Shown here piece after piece: positions 13,446 through 24,425 of a stretch of DNA of 64,000 bases (position 1 is the first letter of the stretch; every line of letters starts with the position of its first letter). The stretch lies in contig OY726563.1 in NCBI GenBank assembly GCA_963383645.1, positions 28,366,821 through 28,430,820 on the forward strand, read 5' to 3'. The translations under genes were made by a program, and so were the position numbers. The stretch comes from Muscardinus avellanarius. Its lineage: Eukaryota > Chordata > Mammalia > Rodentia > Gliridae. The notes beneath the pieces were generated by a model that was not told the origin of the DNA, ran no database searches, and saw only the letters and a program-made list of their open reading frames with translations.

Positions 13446-14210
13446 CTTTTTCAAATTATAATCATTAAAACACATTATTTGTGTAATTTAATGGATTTTG
13501 CTGGGATATTTCCATACATGCATATATGTTGCACTGATCTTTTTCACCCTACATTCTACCTTCTCTCATTCTACCCTCTCTCCCACTACTCCAATACCCA
13601 ATCTCGGTCACTGGCAATCTCTCTTCTAATTTTGGGTCCTCTTTTTCTTTTTTAGTTCACACCTATGAAACAAAACATGCCATACTCATCTTTTTGTATC
13701 TGACTTATTTCACTCAATATGATGTTCCCCAGATCCAGTTTTACTGCAAAAGACAGAATTTCATTATTCCTTATACTTAATTTTTTAGGGATTTTATTGT
13801 GAAAAGTATGTTGAAGTTTATCAGTCATTTACTTTACCTATTAAGATGATATGTGATTTTTATCCTAGATTCTATTTATGTGCTATATTACATTTATTGA
13901 TTTGCATATATTGAACCATCCTTGTATTTCTGAAATGTGATCAACTTGATCATAGTGAATGAACTTTTTAATGTTCTGATGAGTTCATTGTGCAAGTATT
14001 TTATTGAGGATTTTTACATTCATGTACATCAGGGATATTGGTCTATCATTATCTTTTTGCTGTCTTCTTATCAGATATTGAAAGCAAAGTAATGCTGCCT
14101 TTATAGAATAAACTTAGAAAGGTTCTTTCATTTTCCATATTGCAGAATAGTTTGAGGAGCATTAGCATAAATTCTATAAAATTCTGGTAAATTTCTGCAA
14201 TAAAACCATC

Positions 14211-14757
14211 TTAGAGGCTTTTTTTTTCTGGTGGTAATGGGATACCTAGAAACCCTTCTGCCTCCGGGCTACACTCCCAGACCTATTATATATATATTTT
14301 TTTTTATTTGGAAACAGGGTCTCTTAAGGCAGCAAGGCTGGCTTCAAGCTACACCCCAAGCTACACCTCCAAGCTACACCCCAAGCCCTATTTTTTATTC
14401 TTTTTCTTCTTCTTTTTTTTTTTTTTTTGGTGGTACTGGGGTTCCTGGAAGCCCTTCTACCTCCAGGCTACACTCCCAGACCTATTTTGACATTTTTATT
14501 TGGAAACAGGGTCTCCTAAGCCAGTGCTCATGGCTGGCTTCAAATCTGCGCGATCCTCCTGTCTCTGCCTCCCAAGTGGGGATTACAAGCGTGCGTCACC
14601 ACGCCCAGCTATTTTTTATTCTTTTTTTTTGAAACAGGATCTCACTGGTTTCCTTCTGGACTGAGGCTGTCTATGAACTGGGATCCTCTGGACTCAGCCT
14701 CCCAAATGCTGGGATTACAAGCGTGTGCCACCACACCTGGCTCGTCATATAATTTTT
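14211..14757 (-). mobile_element. Cluster of nested minus-strand B1-dID SINEs
   Basis: Three T-runs each start SINE-like text: a first ID half at 14211-14300 with a B1 part cut short by a local triplication of the phrase aagctacacccc (14350-14390), a complete young copy at about 14404-14611, and a third B1-like part at 14612-14757 lacking its own ID half. The third part may be the displaced remainder of the first or of another copy. Exact order of insertion is not resolved. Confidence 0.75.
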
Positions 14758-14767
14758 TAAGAATATT

Positions 14768-14971
14768 TGCAGCTAGGCGTGGTGGCGCACATTTGTAATC
14801 CCAGCATTCAGGAGGCTGAGACCTGAGAATCATGGTTCCCGGACAGCCTCAGCTACTTAGTGAGACCCTCCGCAACTCAGTGAGAGTCTGTTTCAAAATA
14901 AAGAATAAAAAATAAGTCATAGGGTGTAGCTCAGAGGTCAAATGCCCCTGGGTTCCATCCCTAGACCCACA

Positions 14972-15012
<41 letters not shown>
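14768..15012 (+). mobile_element. B1-dID SINE with (AAT)n tail
   Basis: Long-subfamily copy from agctaggcgtggtggcgcac to gttccatccctagacccaca. Its tail has become about 13 AAT repeats (14972-15012), ending exactly where the twin-primed L1 duplication starts. Confidence 0.92.
14972..15012. repeat. (AAT)n microsatellite in a SINE tail
   Basis: Uninterrupted AAT triplets after the SINE terminus. Confidence 0.95.
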
Positions 15013-15013
<1 letters not shown>

Positions 15014-15020
15014 CCCTAAT

Positions 15021-17291
15021 CTATTGGCCATATGTATCTCTTCTTTTGTGAAGTGTCTATTCAGTTCAGTTGCCCATTTCTTGATTGGGCTATTTGTTTT
15101 GCTAGTGTAGAGTCTTTTGAGCTCTTTGTATATTCTGGATATTAGCCATCTATCAGAGTGGTAGTTGGTAAAGATCTTTTCCCATTCTGTAGGCTTCCTC
15201 TTTAAGTTGTTGATGGTTTCCTTTGATGTGAAGAAACTTTTAAGTTTGATGCCATCCCACTTGGTAATTCTTGCTTTAATTTCCCGTCCTTTGAAGGTCT
15301 TGTTGAGAAAGTTACTGCTAGTGTTGGAGTGTTGAGCCTATGCCCTCCTGTATTAACTTTACAGTCTCTGGTCTAATTTCTAAGTCTTTGATCCATCTTG
15401 TATTGATTCCTGTGCATGGTGAGAGGAAAGGATTTAGTTACATCTTTCTACAAATGGATAGCCAGGTCTCCCAGCACCATTTGTTGAAAAGGCTATCCTT
15501 TCTCCAGCATATGAGTTTGGCCCCTTTATTAAAGATTAATTAACTATAGAGGTGTGAGTTTGTTTCAGTATTTTCTATTCTGCTCCACTGGTCAGTAGGT
15601 CTGTTGTGCCAATACCATGCTGTTTTTTTTTTTAATTTGTTTTTTTTTTGTTTTTTTTTTTACTATTATTGCTCTATCATATAATTTGAAGTCAGGGATT
15701 GTGATGCCTTTTGCCTGTTCTTTTATTGTTGAGAATTGCTTTGGCTATTCTGGGTCTTTTCTTTCTCCATAAAAAATTCATGACTGATTTTTCTAGGTTT
15801 ATAAAGAATGGTATTGGTACTTTAATAGGAATTGCATTGAATCTATAGATCACTTTTGGCAGAATGGCCATTTTAATGACATTTTTTCTGCTTATTCATG
15901 AGCAAGGGAGATCTTTCCCTCTTCCAAGGTCTTCTTCAATTTCTTTCTTTATAGTTTTCTTTGTAGAGGTCTTTAATTGGTTTTGAGGTTATAGTGAATG
16001 TAATTGTTTTCTTTATTTCTTTCATTGTGAATTCATTGTTGGCATAAAGAAAATCAACTGATTTCTTTAGGTTGATTTTGTATCCTGGAACTTTGCGGAA
16101 TTGCTTAATCAGCTCAAGAAATCTTTTGGTTGAGTTCTTTAAGTCTTTTAGATAAAGGATTATGTCGTCAGCAAATAAGGATAGTTTTAATTCCTCTCTT
16201 CTTATTTGAATTCCTTTGATTTCCTTCTCTTGTCTTATTGCTGTGGCAAGAGTCTCAAGGACTATATTGAAAAGGAGTGGTGATACTGAGCATCCTTGTC
16301 TTGTTCCTGATTTTAGAGGGAATTCTTGTAGTTTTTTCCCATTCGATATGATGTTTGGTTTGGGTTTATTGCATATTGCCTTAATGATGTTGAAATTTGT
16401 TCCTTCTATTCCAATTTTTTGCAGCGTTTTTAACATAAATGGGTGTTGGATTTTGTCAAATGCTTTTTCAGCTCCTATTGATATGATCATGTGGTACATG
16501 AAAAGATGTTCTACATCATTAGCCATCAGGAAGATGCAAATCAAAACTATGATGAAATTCCATCTAACCCCCAGTCAAAGTGGCAAGCATAAAGACATCA
16601 ACTAACAGCAAATGCTGGCAAGGATGTGGGGAAAGAGGAACATGTTTATGTTGTTGGTAGTTCAGCCACTATGGAAATCGGTGTAGACATTCTTTATAAA
16701 ACTGAGAATAGATCCGCCATATGATCTGGCTATACCACTCCTGGGTATTTTTCCAAAGGGGTTGAAATCAGAGAACTACAGTAACATATGCATACCTATG
16801 TTCATAGCACAATTTGTAATAGCCAAAATATAGAACCAATCTAGGTCAACAGATGAATGGATTGTAAAATTATGGGAAATCCATACTATGGAATTCTACT
16901 CAGTTATAAAGAAGAACAAAATCATGGCATTCACAAGAAGATGGAAAGACCTGGAGAACATTATGTTAAATGAGATCAGCCAAGCACAGAAAGAGAAGAG
17001 ACATATATTTTCTCTAATATGCCCAAACTTGGGAGCATTGGGGATACCAGAGGGACTCTAGGTAATGGAGGGGGAATCTCAGCAAAGCTAGAATAGAAGG
17101 ATAGGAGAGGAAGATTAATGGAGGAGCTACATCTGAATATGTGTAAAAGTATGAATATAGCATGGTTAACCTGGACACTCATTGTTGGGCGGAGGGGGTG
17201 AGATGAACCTGATTGGGGGAGAGGGCACCAAGCAGAGTCTAAATGTATACCATATTCAATATGTTCCACATATAAGTAAAATTTAAAAAAA
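15021..17291 (+). mobile_element. 5'-inverted (twin-primed) L1 insertion
   Basis: 16496-17291 is L1 in plus orientation: the end of ORF2, a G-rich 3' UTR tract near 17185-17225 and an A-rich tail. 15021-16495 is the preceding part of ORF2 in inverted orientation. Its minus-strand frame at 15936-16495 shows reverse transcriptase text, including AFDKIQHPF and the catalytic FADD box. The two parts meet at adjacent positions of ORF2, so almost nothing was lost. A 10-bp duplication with one mismatch (aatccctaat at 15011-15020, aattcctaat at 17292-17301) flanks it. The frames contain stops and the element is dead. It lies inside the older L1. Confidence 0.88.
15936..16495 (-). pseudogene. L1 ORF2 reverse-transcriptase fragment
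   Basis: An uninterrupted minus-strand frame of roughly 186 codons within the inverted part of the L1. It shows the AFDKIQHPF region, [15 protein letters not shown], and the FADDIILYL catalytic motif in the order expected for the L1 reverse transcriptase palm. The frame continues a few codons past the inversion junction at 16495 into unrelated text. It is truncated at both ends and cannot encode a working ORF2 protein. Confidence 0.9.
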
Positions 17292-17337
17292 AATTCCTAA
17301 TAATACTTTTTTATTTTAATCATATCAGTTGTAATAT

Positions 17338-17765
17338 TGTAGAACCCCAGCACCCCAACCGCCCTGGCATTCAGGACTTTCCGCCCCAGTGCCCCTGTTT
17401 ACAGGTACTGGGACTGTCCTTTGCTGGGACTTTACTTCCCTGTGTTCCAGGAACTGGCCCACCTAAGAAACTGTTGCTAGCTGCAACTGTTGCTAAGTGC
17501 CAAAAAGAATAATACCTGATAAACTATCCAATCCTAGTAAAGGTCAGAAGTAAGAACCAATGATAGTAAAACACCTAATGTTAACCGCACCTCTGTAGTT
17601 AAAGTGTATAAAAGCTGAAAACATCTGTTGCTAAGGGTCGATTCCTCAACTTGAGAGGCGACCCCAGCGCTGGACATAATAAAACCTCTTGCAAATTGCA
17701 TCGACTTCTGCCTGTGAGTGATTACTGGGAGGGTGTGTGCTTCCTGGGGGCCGACAGGTCCAACA
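17338..17765 (+). mobile_element. Solo LTR, 428 bp, with ATAT target duplication
   Basis: Begins TGTAGAACCCC and ends GGTCCAACA, with the 4-bp duplication atat at 17334-17337 and 17766-17769. Internal landmarks are a TATA-like gtataaaag near 17607 and an AATAAA-type signal (ataataaaacc) near 17680. A 4-bp duplication suggests a gamma-type (ERV1) element. No internal viral sequence remains. Confidence 0.88.
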
Positions 17766-18380
17766 ATATCTCCTCTTTCAGTTCTAATATTATTTAATTT
17801 TGGTCTTCTCTCTTTTTCTTTTTGTTAGTTTAGCAAAGGTTTGTCAATTTTTTATATCTTTTTAGAGAATCAGGTCTTTGTTTCATTGATCTTTTGCACT
17901 GTGATTTTAGTCTTTATTTCACTTATTTCTGCTCTGATCTTTACTATTCCTTTCCTTGTACTGAGTTGGGGTTTGGTTTGTTTTTGTTTTTCTAAAGCCT
18001 TGAGATGAATTGTTAGGTTATTTATTTGAGGTCTGTTTCTTTTATGTAGGTACTCACTTATATAAACTCCCCAATTAGTTCTCCTTTTCTATTTTATAGG
18101 TTCTGGTATTTTGTGTTTCCTTTTTATTTTTTGTTTGAATCAAGGTATTTTCAAATTCTTTCATTATTTTAGTCACTGACTGTTCAATAGTGTGTTGTTC
18201 ATGCTTTATGTGTTTGTATGTTTTCTGTTGTTCATCTTTTTTAATTCTAATTTTATTCTATTATGATGAGATAAAACACAAGAAATTAATATTTTGAAGT
18301 TGTTAATATTTGCTTTATAATCTAATATGTGATTTATATTTTTAAAAGATTCATATAATGATGAAAAGAATATACATTCT

Positions 18381-18576
18381 AGCCAGGCACGGTGGCCGTT
18401 GGGAGGCTGAGACTGGAGGATCATGGTTCACGGACAGCCTCAGCTACTTATTGAGGCCCTCTGCAACTTAGTGAGACCCTGTTTCAGAATAAAGAATAAA
18501 ATATAGGGCAGGGAGTGTAGCTCGGTGGTTGAATGCCCCTGGGTTTCATCCCCAGACCCACAAAAAAAAAAAAAAA
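18381..18576 (+). mobile_element. B1-dID SINE with a small head deletion
   Basis: Starts agccaggcacggtggcc and jumps directly to gttgggaggctgag, losing about 20 bp of the B1 head (A-box neighbourhood). It is flanked by aaagaatatacattct (ending 18380) and aaagaatatatattct (ending 18593), one mismatch. Confidence 0.92.
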
Positions 18577-18635
18577 GAAAGAATATATATTCTATAGCTA
18601 TTTGATGGAATATTCAGTAGATATCTTCGAAGTAC

Positions 18636-19369
18636 TGTAGGGGTGCTGGAAAGCAGGCTGGAAGAAGCACTTTCCCCCCCAGCATGAGAAGTTAACTAGA
18701 GAAGTTTTCTCCCATATTAGGATTAGAAATAAGATATTAGAATATAGAGTTAAGATATAGAAGTAAGGTAGGATTAGAAACAGAATGAAGATCCGTAAGC
18801 CCAGCTGCCCAGGTTGCAGGATTCAAGGACCAGGGCAGGGGACCCACCAGGTCAAAGCCTCTAATCTCCAGCTTGCTGGCCAAGGTCTTTGAACATGGGC
18901 CCCATCCCCATATCTCTGAGCCAGATCAGCAAACAAGGCCATGCTAATCTGCTCTCCAGGCAGAGTCCTCAGCGCAGAGATAAGCCTGGCCCAGCCAAGG
19001 TGGGTGGGAAAGGCAGCCCTAGGGAATGAACACATACCATAAGGGAGATAAGCAGTCTTAAGCAGGCTCTGACATGTGTGGATGCATGTTTTAAAATTAT
19101 TGGTTGTACTTGTTTGTCCTTGTATCTGATTGGTTGTATTCTAAGGCTGGCGGGCTCAGACTTTTGGCGGGCTCTGATGTTGTAACCACTCCCTCCTGGG
19201 CTATAAATCCAGACTGTGGAGTGAGCCCTGGGTCGAAACTCGACCAGTGTCTGGGTCTCGACCCCTGGCTAGCCGGGACAGAGCTCCAGCACAATAAACC
19301 TCACTTGCATTTTACATTTCTTGTGAGTCCTTCGTTATTTGGGTTGGTGGGCGATTCTCGGACCCTTCA
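18636..19369 (+). mobile_element. Solo LTR, 734 bp, with GTAC target duplication
   Basis: Begins TGTAGGGGTGCTGG and ends GACCCTTCA. The duplication gtac is at 18632-18635 and 19370-19373. Shows a TATA-like ctataaatc near 19200 and AATAAA near 19293. The same family recurs at 34155-34817 with a different duplication. ERV1-type by duplication length (inference). Confidence 0.93.
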
Positions 19370-19490
19370 GTACATTTTTATCTATAGTGTAATATACATA
19401 TAGTATTATATATAAATAAAGTTTATAATGTGATATACAGAAGTATAGATATTTCTTGGCAAATTATTTGTTTAAATAAGCTATCTTTTA

Positions 19491-19664
19491 GGCCGGGCGT
19501 GGTGGCGCACGCTTGTAATCCCCGTGCTTGGGAGGCAGAGACAGGAGGATCGCGCAGGTTCGAAGCCAGCCGCGCTGGCGTAAGAGACCCTGTTTCAAAA
19601 ATATAAAATAGGTCTGGGAGTGTAGCCCGGAGGTAGAAGGGCTTCCAGGAACCCCAGTACCACC

Positions 19665-19690
<26 letters not shown>
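19491..19690 (+). mobile_element. Young short-subfamily B1-dID SINE
   Basis: Copy from ggccgggcgtggtggcgcac to ccccagtaccacc plus a long A-run. Duplication aaataagctatctttt at 19474-19489 and 19691-19706. Confidence 0.95.
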
Positions 19691-19695
<5 letters not shown>

Positions 19696-19913
19696 AGCTA
19701 TCTTTTGATGAAAATTAGGTATAAAAGTTTTCACTTTTATTGTTTTGGGGCATGTCTCTTTCTTTATAGTAGTATTTGTTTTATAAAATACTGTGCTCCA
19801 ACATTCAGTGCATATGTATTTATAATTTTTGTATTTTTAATGAATTCTTCTTTTTATCAATTTAGAGTGACCTTTATCTCTTGTAGCTGATTTTGTCTTA
19901 AAGTCTATTTTGC

Positions 19914-20580
19914 GGAACTGCACGTAGCACGCCAGACCCCTGGAGAAACCAGACCCAGTAAGACGCTGGGTTCTGGGCGGGGGTCGCGGGCTGGGCACGC
20001 CAGATGGGGCCCGGGTCGCGGGACTCTGGGCCCCAGGCAGAACTGCGAGTAGCACGCCAGACCCCTGGAGAAACAAGGCCCAGTAAGACGCTGGGTTCTG
20101 GGCAGGGGTCGCGCACGGCGCACAAAAGCCGGGGCCCGGGTCGCGGGACCCTGGGCCCCGGGCCAAACTGCGCGTAGCACGCCAGACCCCTGGAGAAACC
20201 AGGCCCAGTAAGACACTGGGTTCTGGGCGGGGGTCGCGGGCGGGGCACGCCAGATGGGGCCCGGGTCGCGGGACCCTGGGCCCTGGGCCAAACTGCGCAT
20301 AGCACGCCAGACCCCTGGAGAAACCAGGCCCAGTAAGACGCTGGGTTCTGGGCGGGGGTCGCGGGCGGGGCACGCCAGATGGGGCCCGGGTCGCGGGACT
20401 CTGGGCCCCAGGCAGAACTGCAAGTAGCACGCCAGACCCCTGGAGAAACAAGGCCCAGTAAGATGCTGGGTTCTGGGCGGGGGTCTAGCACAGGGCACTC
20501 CAGCTGGGGCCCGGATCGCGGGACTCTGGGTCCCGGCCAAACTGCGAGTAGCTCGCCAGACCCCTGGAGAAACCGGGCCC
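19914..20580 (+). repeat. 125-bp GC-rich tandem repeat, about 5.3 copies (5' module)
   Basis: The phrase aactgc followed by a variant of gtagcacgccagacccctgg recurs at 19916, 20041, 20165, 20291, 20416 and 20539, spacings 123-126 bp. Each unit is CpG-rich with ggcccgggtcgcggga near its end. Minus-strand open frames of about 200 residues run through it because the repeats lack stops, not because they code. By position these could act as promoter monomers, as in some rodent L1s (inference). Confidence 0.95.
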
Positions 20581-21064
20581 AGAACAGAAAAAGATAAAGA
20601 AAAATATCGGAGAGGTGGTAAGAAAGCCGTTATGGATGCCAGGACACTGGAGATGCAGACAAAACTTATCTAAATGCACTGGAACTTATGGAAAAATTCG
20701 CCGTGAAAGAGGACTGCTATTTCTCTATATTGTTAAGAATCTCAGACATCACATATAAGGAGAGAGTTTAGCGGAGACCAAGGAGAAATGCGGTGTTGAA
20801 AGAGTTCTTCGCGATGGTGGTGGAGACTTGTATTCAGGAGAAGCAGAAACCGGATCTTACCAACATTATTTTTTTTGGAGAAATTACACCAAATGTCGAA
20901 TGCTACCATCACGCATGCTTAGGAACACTGGACAACATTCAGAGTGGAAAAAGAGCCTGGGAAGGATTTGAAACGGTGGAGGCAGTGGCAATGCCAGTGG
21001 CCAATATTCGGGGGAGGAAGAGATCTGATACATTACAACTGGAACCTTTGAAATAATAACCACA
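20581..21064 (+). other. Unique module of the composite retroposon
   Basis: About 480 bp of balanced base composition between the two repeat arrays. It contains an 87-codon plus-strand open frame at 20793-21056, starting MLKEFFAMVVETC and ending QLEPLK. I do not recognise the protein, and see no signal peptide or membrane helix. Start context is weak, and the frame may be the remains of a captured cellular or retroviral sequence, or chance. It is the only part of the element that could identify its origin by search. Confidence 0.6.
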
Positions 21065-24000
21065 GAGACAGTGATCGGAACCTGCTGAGGGGTTAGGCGG
21101 GCGCCGGGGCCAGTAGCCGACATCGGAGCTTGCTGTGAGGCAAGGCCACTACTGAGGCCTCCGTGGCCGGGATTGGAACCTGCAGAGGGGTTAGACTGAT
21201 GCTGGGGCCAGCGAGGCCGGCATTGGAGCCTGCCATGATGCAAGGCTTGTGCTAGGGCCTCCGAGGTCGGGTCCGGAACTTGCTGAGGGGTTAGGCCAGT
21301 GCTGGGGTCAGCGAGGCCGGCATCGGAGCCTGCCGTGAGGCAAGGCCAGTGTTGGGGCCCCCGAGGACGGGACCGGAGCCTGCTGAGGGGTTAGGCCGGT
21401 GCTGGGGCCAGCAATGCTGGCATCAGAGCCTGCCATGAGGCAGGGCCGGTACTTGGGCCTCCGAGGCCAGGATAAGAGCCTGCCGAGGGGTTAGGCCAGT
21501 GCTGGGGCCAGCAAGGCCAGCATCGGAGCCTGCCTTGAGGCAAGGCCGGTACTGGGGCCTCCGAGGCCAAGATAAGAGCCTGCTGAGGGGTTAGGCCGGT
21601 GCTGGGGCCAGCAAGGCCGGCATCGGAGCCTGCCTTGAGGCATGACCAGTGCTGGGGCCTCCGAGGCCGGGATCGGAGCCTGCCGAGGGGTTAGGCCGGT
21701 GCTGGGGCCAGCGAGACCGGCATCGGAGCCTGCCTTGATGCATGACCAGTGCTGGGGCCTCCAAATCCGGGATCGGAGCCTGCCAAGGGGTTAGGCCGGT
21801 GCTGGGGCCAGCGAGGCCGGCATCGGAGCCTGCCTTGAGGCAAGGCCGGTACTGGGGCCTCTGAGGCCGGGATCGGAGCCTGCCGAGGGGTTAGGCCGCT
21901 GCTGGGGCCAGTGAGGCCGGCATCGGAGCCTGCCGTGAGGCAAGGCCGGTACTGGGGCCTCCGAGGCCAGGATAAGAGCCTGCCGAGGGGTTAGGCCAGT
22001 GCTGGGGCCAGTGAGACCGGCATCGGAGCCTGCCGTGAGGCAAGAACGGTACTGGGGCCTCCGAGGCCAGGATAAGAGCCTGCTGAGGGGTTAGGCCGGT
22101 GCTGGGGCCAGCGAGGCCGGCATCGGAGCCTGCCTTGATGCATGACCAGTGCTGGGGCCTCCAAATCCGGGATCGGAGCTTGCCAAGGGGTTAGGCCGGT
22201 GCTGGGGCCAGCGAGGCCGGCATCGGAGCCTGCCTTGAGGCAAGGCCGGTACTGGGGCCTCTGAGGCCGGGATCGGAGCCTGCCGAGGGGTTAGGCCGCT
22301 GCTGGGGCCAGCGAGGCCGGCATCGGAGCCTGCCTTGAGGCAAGGCCGGTACTGGGGCCTCTGAGGCCGGGATCGGAGCCTGCCGAGGGGTTAGGCCGCT
22401 GCTGGGGCCAGTGAGGCCGGCATCGGAGACTGCCGTGAGGCAAGGCCGGTACTGGGGCTTCCGAGGCCAGGATAAGAGCCTGCCGAGGGGTTAGGCCAGT
22501 GCTGGGGCCAGCGAGGCCGGCATCGGAGCCTGCCGTGAGGCAAGGCCGGTACTGGGGCCTCCGAGGCCAGGATAAGAGCGTGCTGAGGGGTTAGGCCGGT
22601 GCTGGGGCCAGCGAGGCCGGCATCGGAGCCTGCCTTGATGCATGACCAGTGCTGGGGCCTCCAAATCCGGGATCGGAGCCTGCCAAGGGGTTAGGCCGGT
22701 GCTGGGGCCAGCGAGGCCGGCATCGGAGCCTGCCTTGAGGCAAGGCCGGTACTGGGGCCTCTGAGGCCGGGATCGGAGCCTGCCGAGGGGTTAGGCCAGT
22801 GCTGGGGCCAGCGAGGCCGGCATCGGAGCCTGCCTTGAGGCAAGGCCGGTACTGGGGCCTCAAGGCCAGGATAAGAGCCTGCCGAGGGGTTAGGCCGGTG
22901 CTGGGGCCAGCGAGGCCGGCATCGGAGCCTGCCGTGAGGCAAGGCCGGTACTGGGGCCTCCGAGGCCAGGATAAGAGCTTGCCGAGGGTTTAGGCCGGTG
23001 CTGGGGCCAACGAGGCCGGCAGCGGAGCCTGCCGTGAGGCATGACCAGTGCTGGGGCCTCCGAGGCCGGGATCGGAGCATGCCGAGGGGTTAGGCCGGTG
23101 CTGGGGCCAGCGAGGCCGGCATCGGAGCCTGCCGTGAGGCAAGGCCGGTACTGGGGCCTCCGAGGCCAGGATAAGAGCTTGCCGAGGGTTTAGGCTGGTG
23201 CTGGGGCCAACGAGGCCGGCAGCGGAGCCTGCCGTGAGGCATGACCAGTGCTGGGGCCTCCGAGGCCGGGATCGGAGCATGCCGAGGGGTTAGGCCAGTG
23301 CTGGGGCCAGCGAGGCCGGCATCGGAGCCTGCCTTGAGGCAAGGCCGGTACTGGGGCCTCCGAGGCCAGGATAAGAGCCTGCCGAGGGGTTAGGCCGGTG
23401 CTGGGGCCAGCGAGGCCGGCATCGGAGCCTGCCTTGAGGCATGACCAGTGCTGGGGCCTCCGAGGCCGGGATCGGAGCCTGCCGAGGGGTTAGGCCGGTG
23501 CTGGGGCCAGCGAGGCCGGCATCAGAGCCTGCCGTGAGTCAAGGCCGGACTGGGGCCTCCGAGGCCAGGATAAGAGCCTGCTGAGGGGTTAGGCCAGTGC
23601 TGGGGCCAGTGAGGCCGGCATCGGAGCCTGCATTGAGGCAAGGCCGGTACTGGGGTCTCTAGGCCAGGATAAGAGCCTGCCGAGGGGTTAGGCCAGTGCT
23701 GGGGCCAGCGAGGCCAGCAGCGGAGCCTGCCGTGAGGCATGACCAGTGCTGGGGCCTACGAGGCCGGGATTGGAGCATGCTGAGGGGTTAGGCAGGTGCT
23801 GGGGCCAGCGAGGCTGGCATTGGAGCCTGCCGTGAGGCAAGGCCGGTACTGGGGCCTCCGAGGCCAGGATAAGAGCCTGCCGAGGGGGCTGGTGCTGGGG
23901 CCAGCGAGGCCGGCATCGGAGCCTGCCTTGAGGCATGACCAGTGCTGGGGCCTCCGAGGCCGGGATCGGAGCCTGCCGAGGGGTTGGGCCGGTGCTGGGG

Positions 24001-24425
24001 CCAGCGAGGCCGGCATCGGAGCCTGCCTTGAGGCAAGGCCGGTACTGGGGCCTCTGAGGCCAGGATAAGAGCCTGTCAAGGGGTTAGGCCGGTGCTGGGG
24101 CCAGTGAGGCCGGCATCGGAGCCTGCCGTGGGGCATTACCAGTGTTGGGGCCTCCGAGGCCGGGATTGGAATCCTGCCAAGGGGTTAGACCGGTGCAGGG
24201 GCCAATGGCCAGCATCGGAGCCTGGCGTGAGGCAAGTTCACTCCTGCGGCCTCCAAGGTCGGGACCAAAGCCTGCTTAGGGGTTTGACCGGTTCAGGGGC
24301 CAGCGAGACCAGAACTGGGTCCTCCCATGAGGCAAGGCCGCTGCTTGAGCCAGCGAGGTCTGGATCAGTCCACTGAGTAGCCAGGGCACTACTGGGACCA
24401 TCAAGAGTGGGATTGGTACTTGCAA
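21065..24425 (+). repeat. 100-bp VNTR, about 33 copies, dimeric
   Basis: The anchor cctgc(c/t)gaggggttaggcc recurs every 100 bp from 21079 to about 24271. Each unit is two related 50-bp halves: ggttaggccggtgctggggc and gaggcaaggccggtactggg are the matching halves. The outer units on both sides are more diverged than the central ones. Open frames on both strands rotate because 100 is not divisible by three. Confidence 0.97.

Noticed and set aside
14231..14632. 133-codon plus-strand frame
   Set aside because: Read through of the minus-strand SINE cluster; the peptide GTGVPGSP recurs at every SINE of this orientation.
19837..20540. Three overlapping minus-strand frames of about 200 codons
   Set aside because: They read through the 125-bp GC-rich repeats in three frames; the period is not a multiple of three and the composition explains the lack of stops.
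22591..24136. Series of minus-strand frames rich in RPRWPQH and PASLAPAPA
   Set aside because: These are translations of the 100-bp VNTR. The same peptide pattern appears in rotating frames, as expected from a 100-bp period.
21065..24425. CRISPR-like array
   Set aside because: Repeats are head-to-tail without unique spacers, GC-rich, and in a mammalian retroposon.
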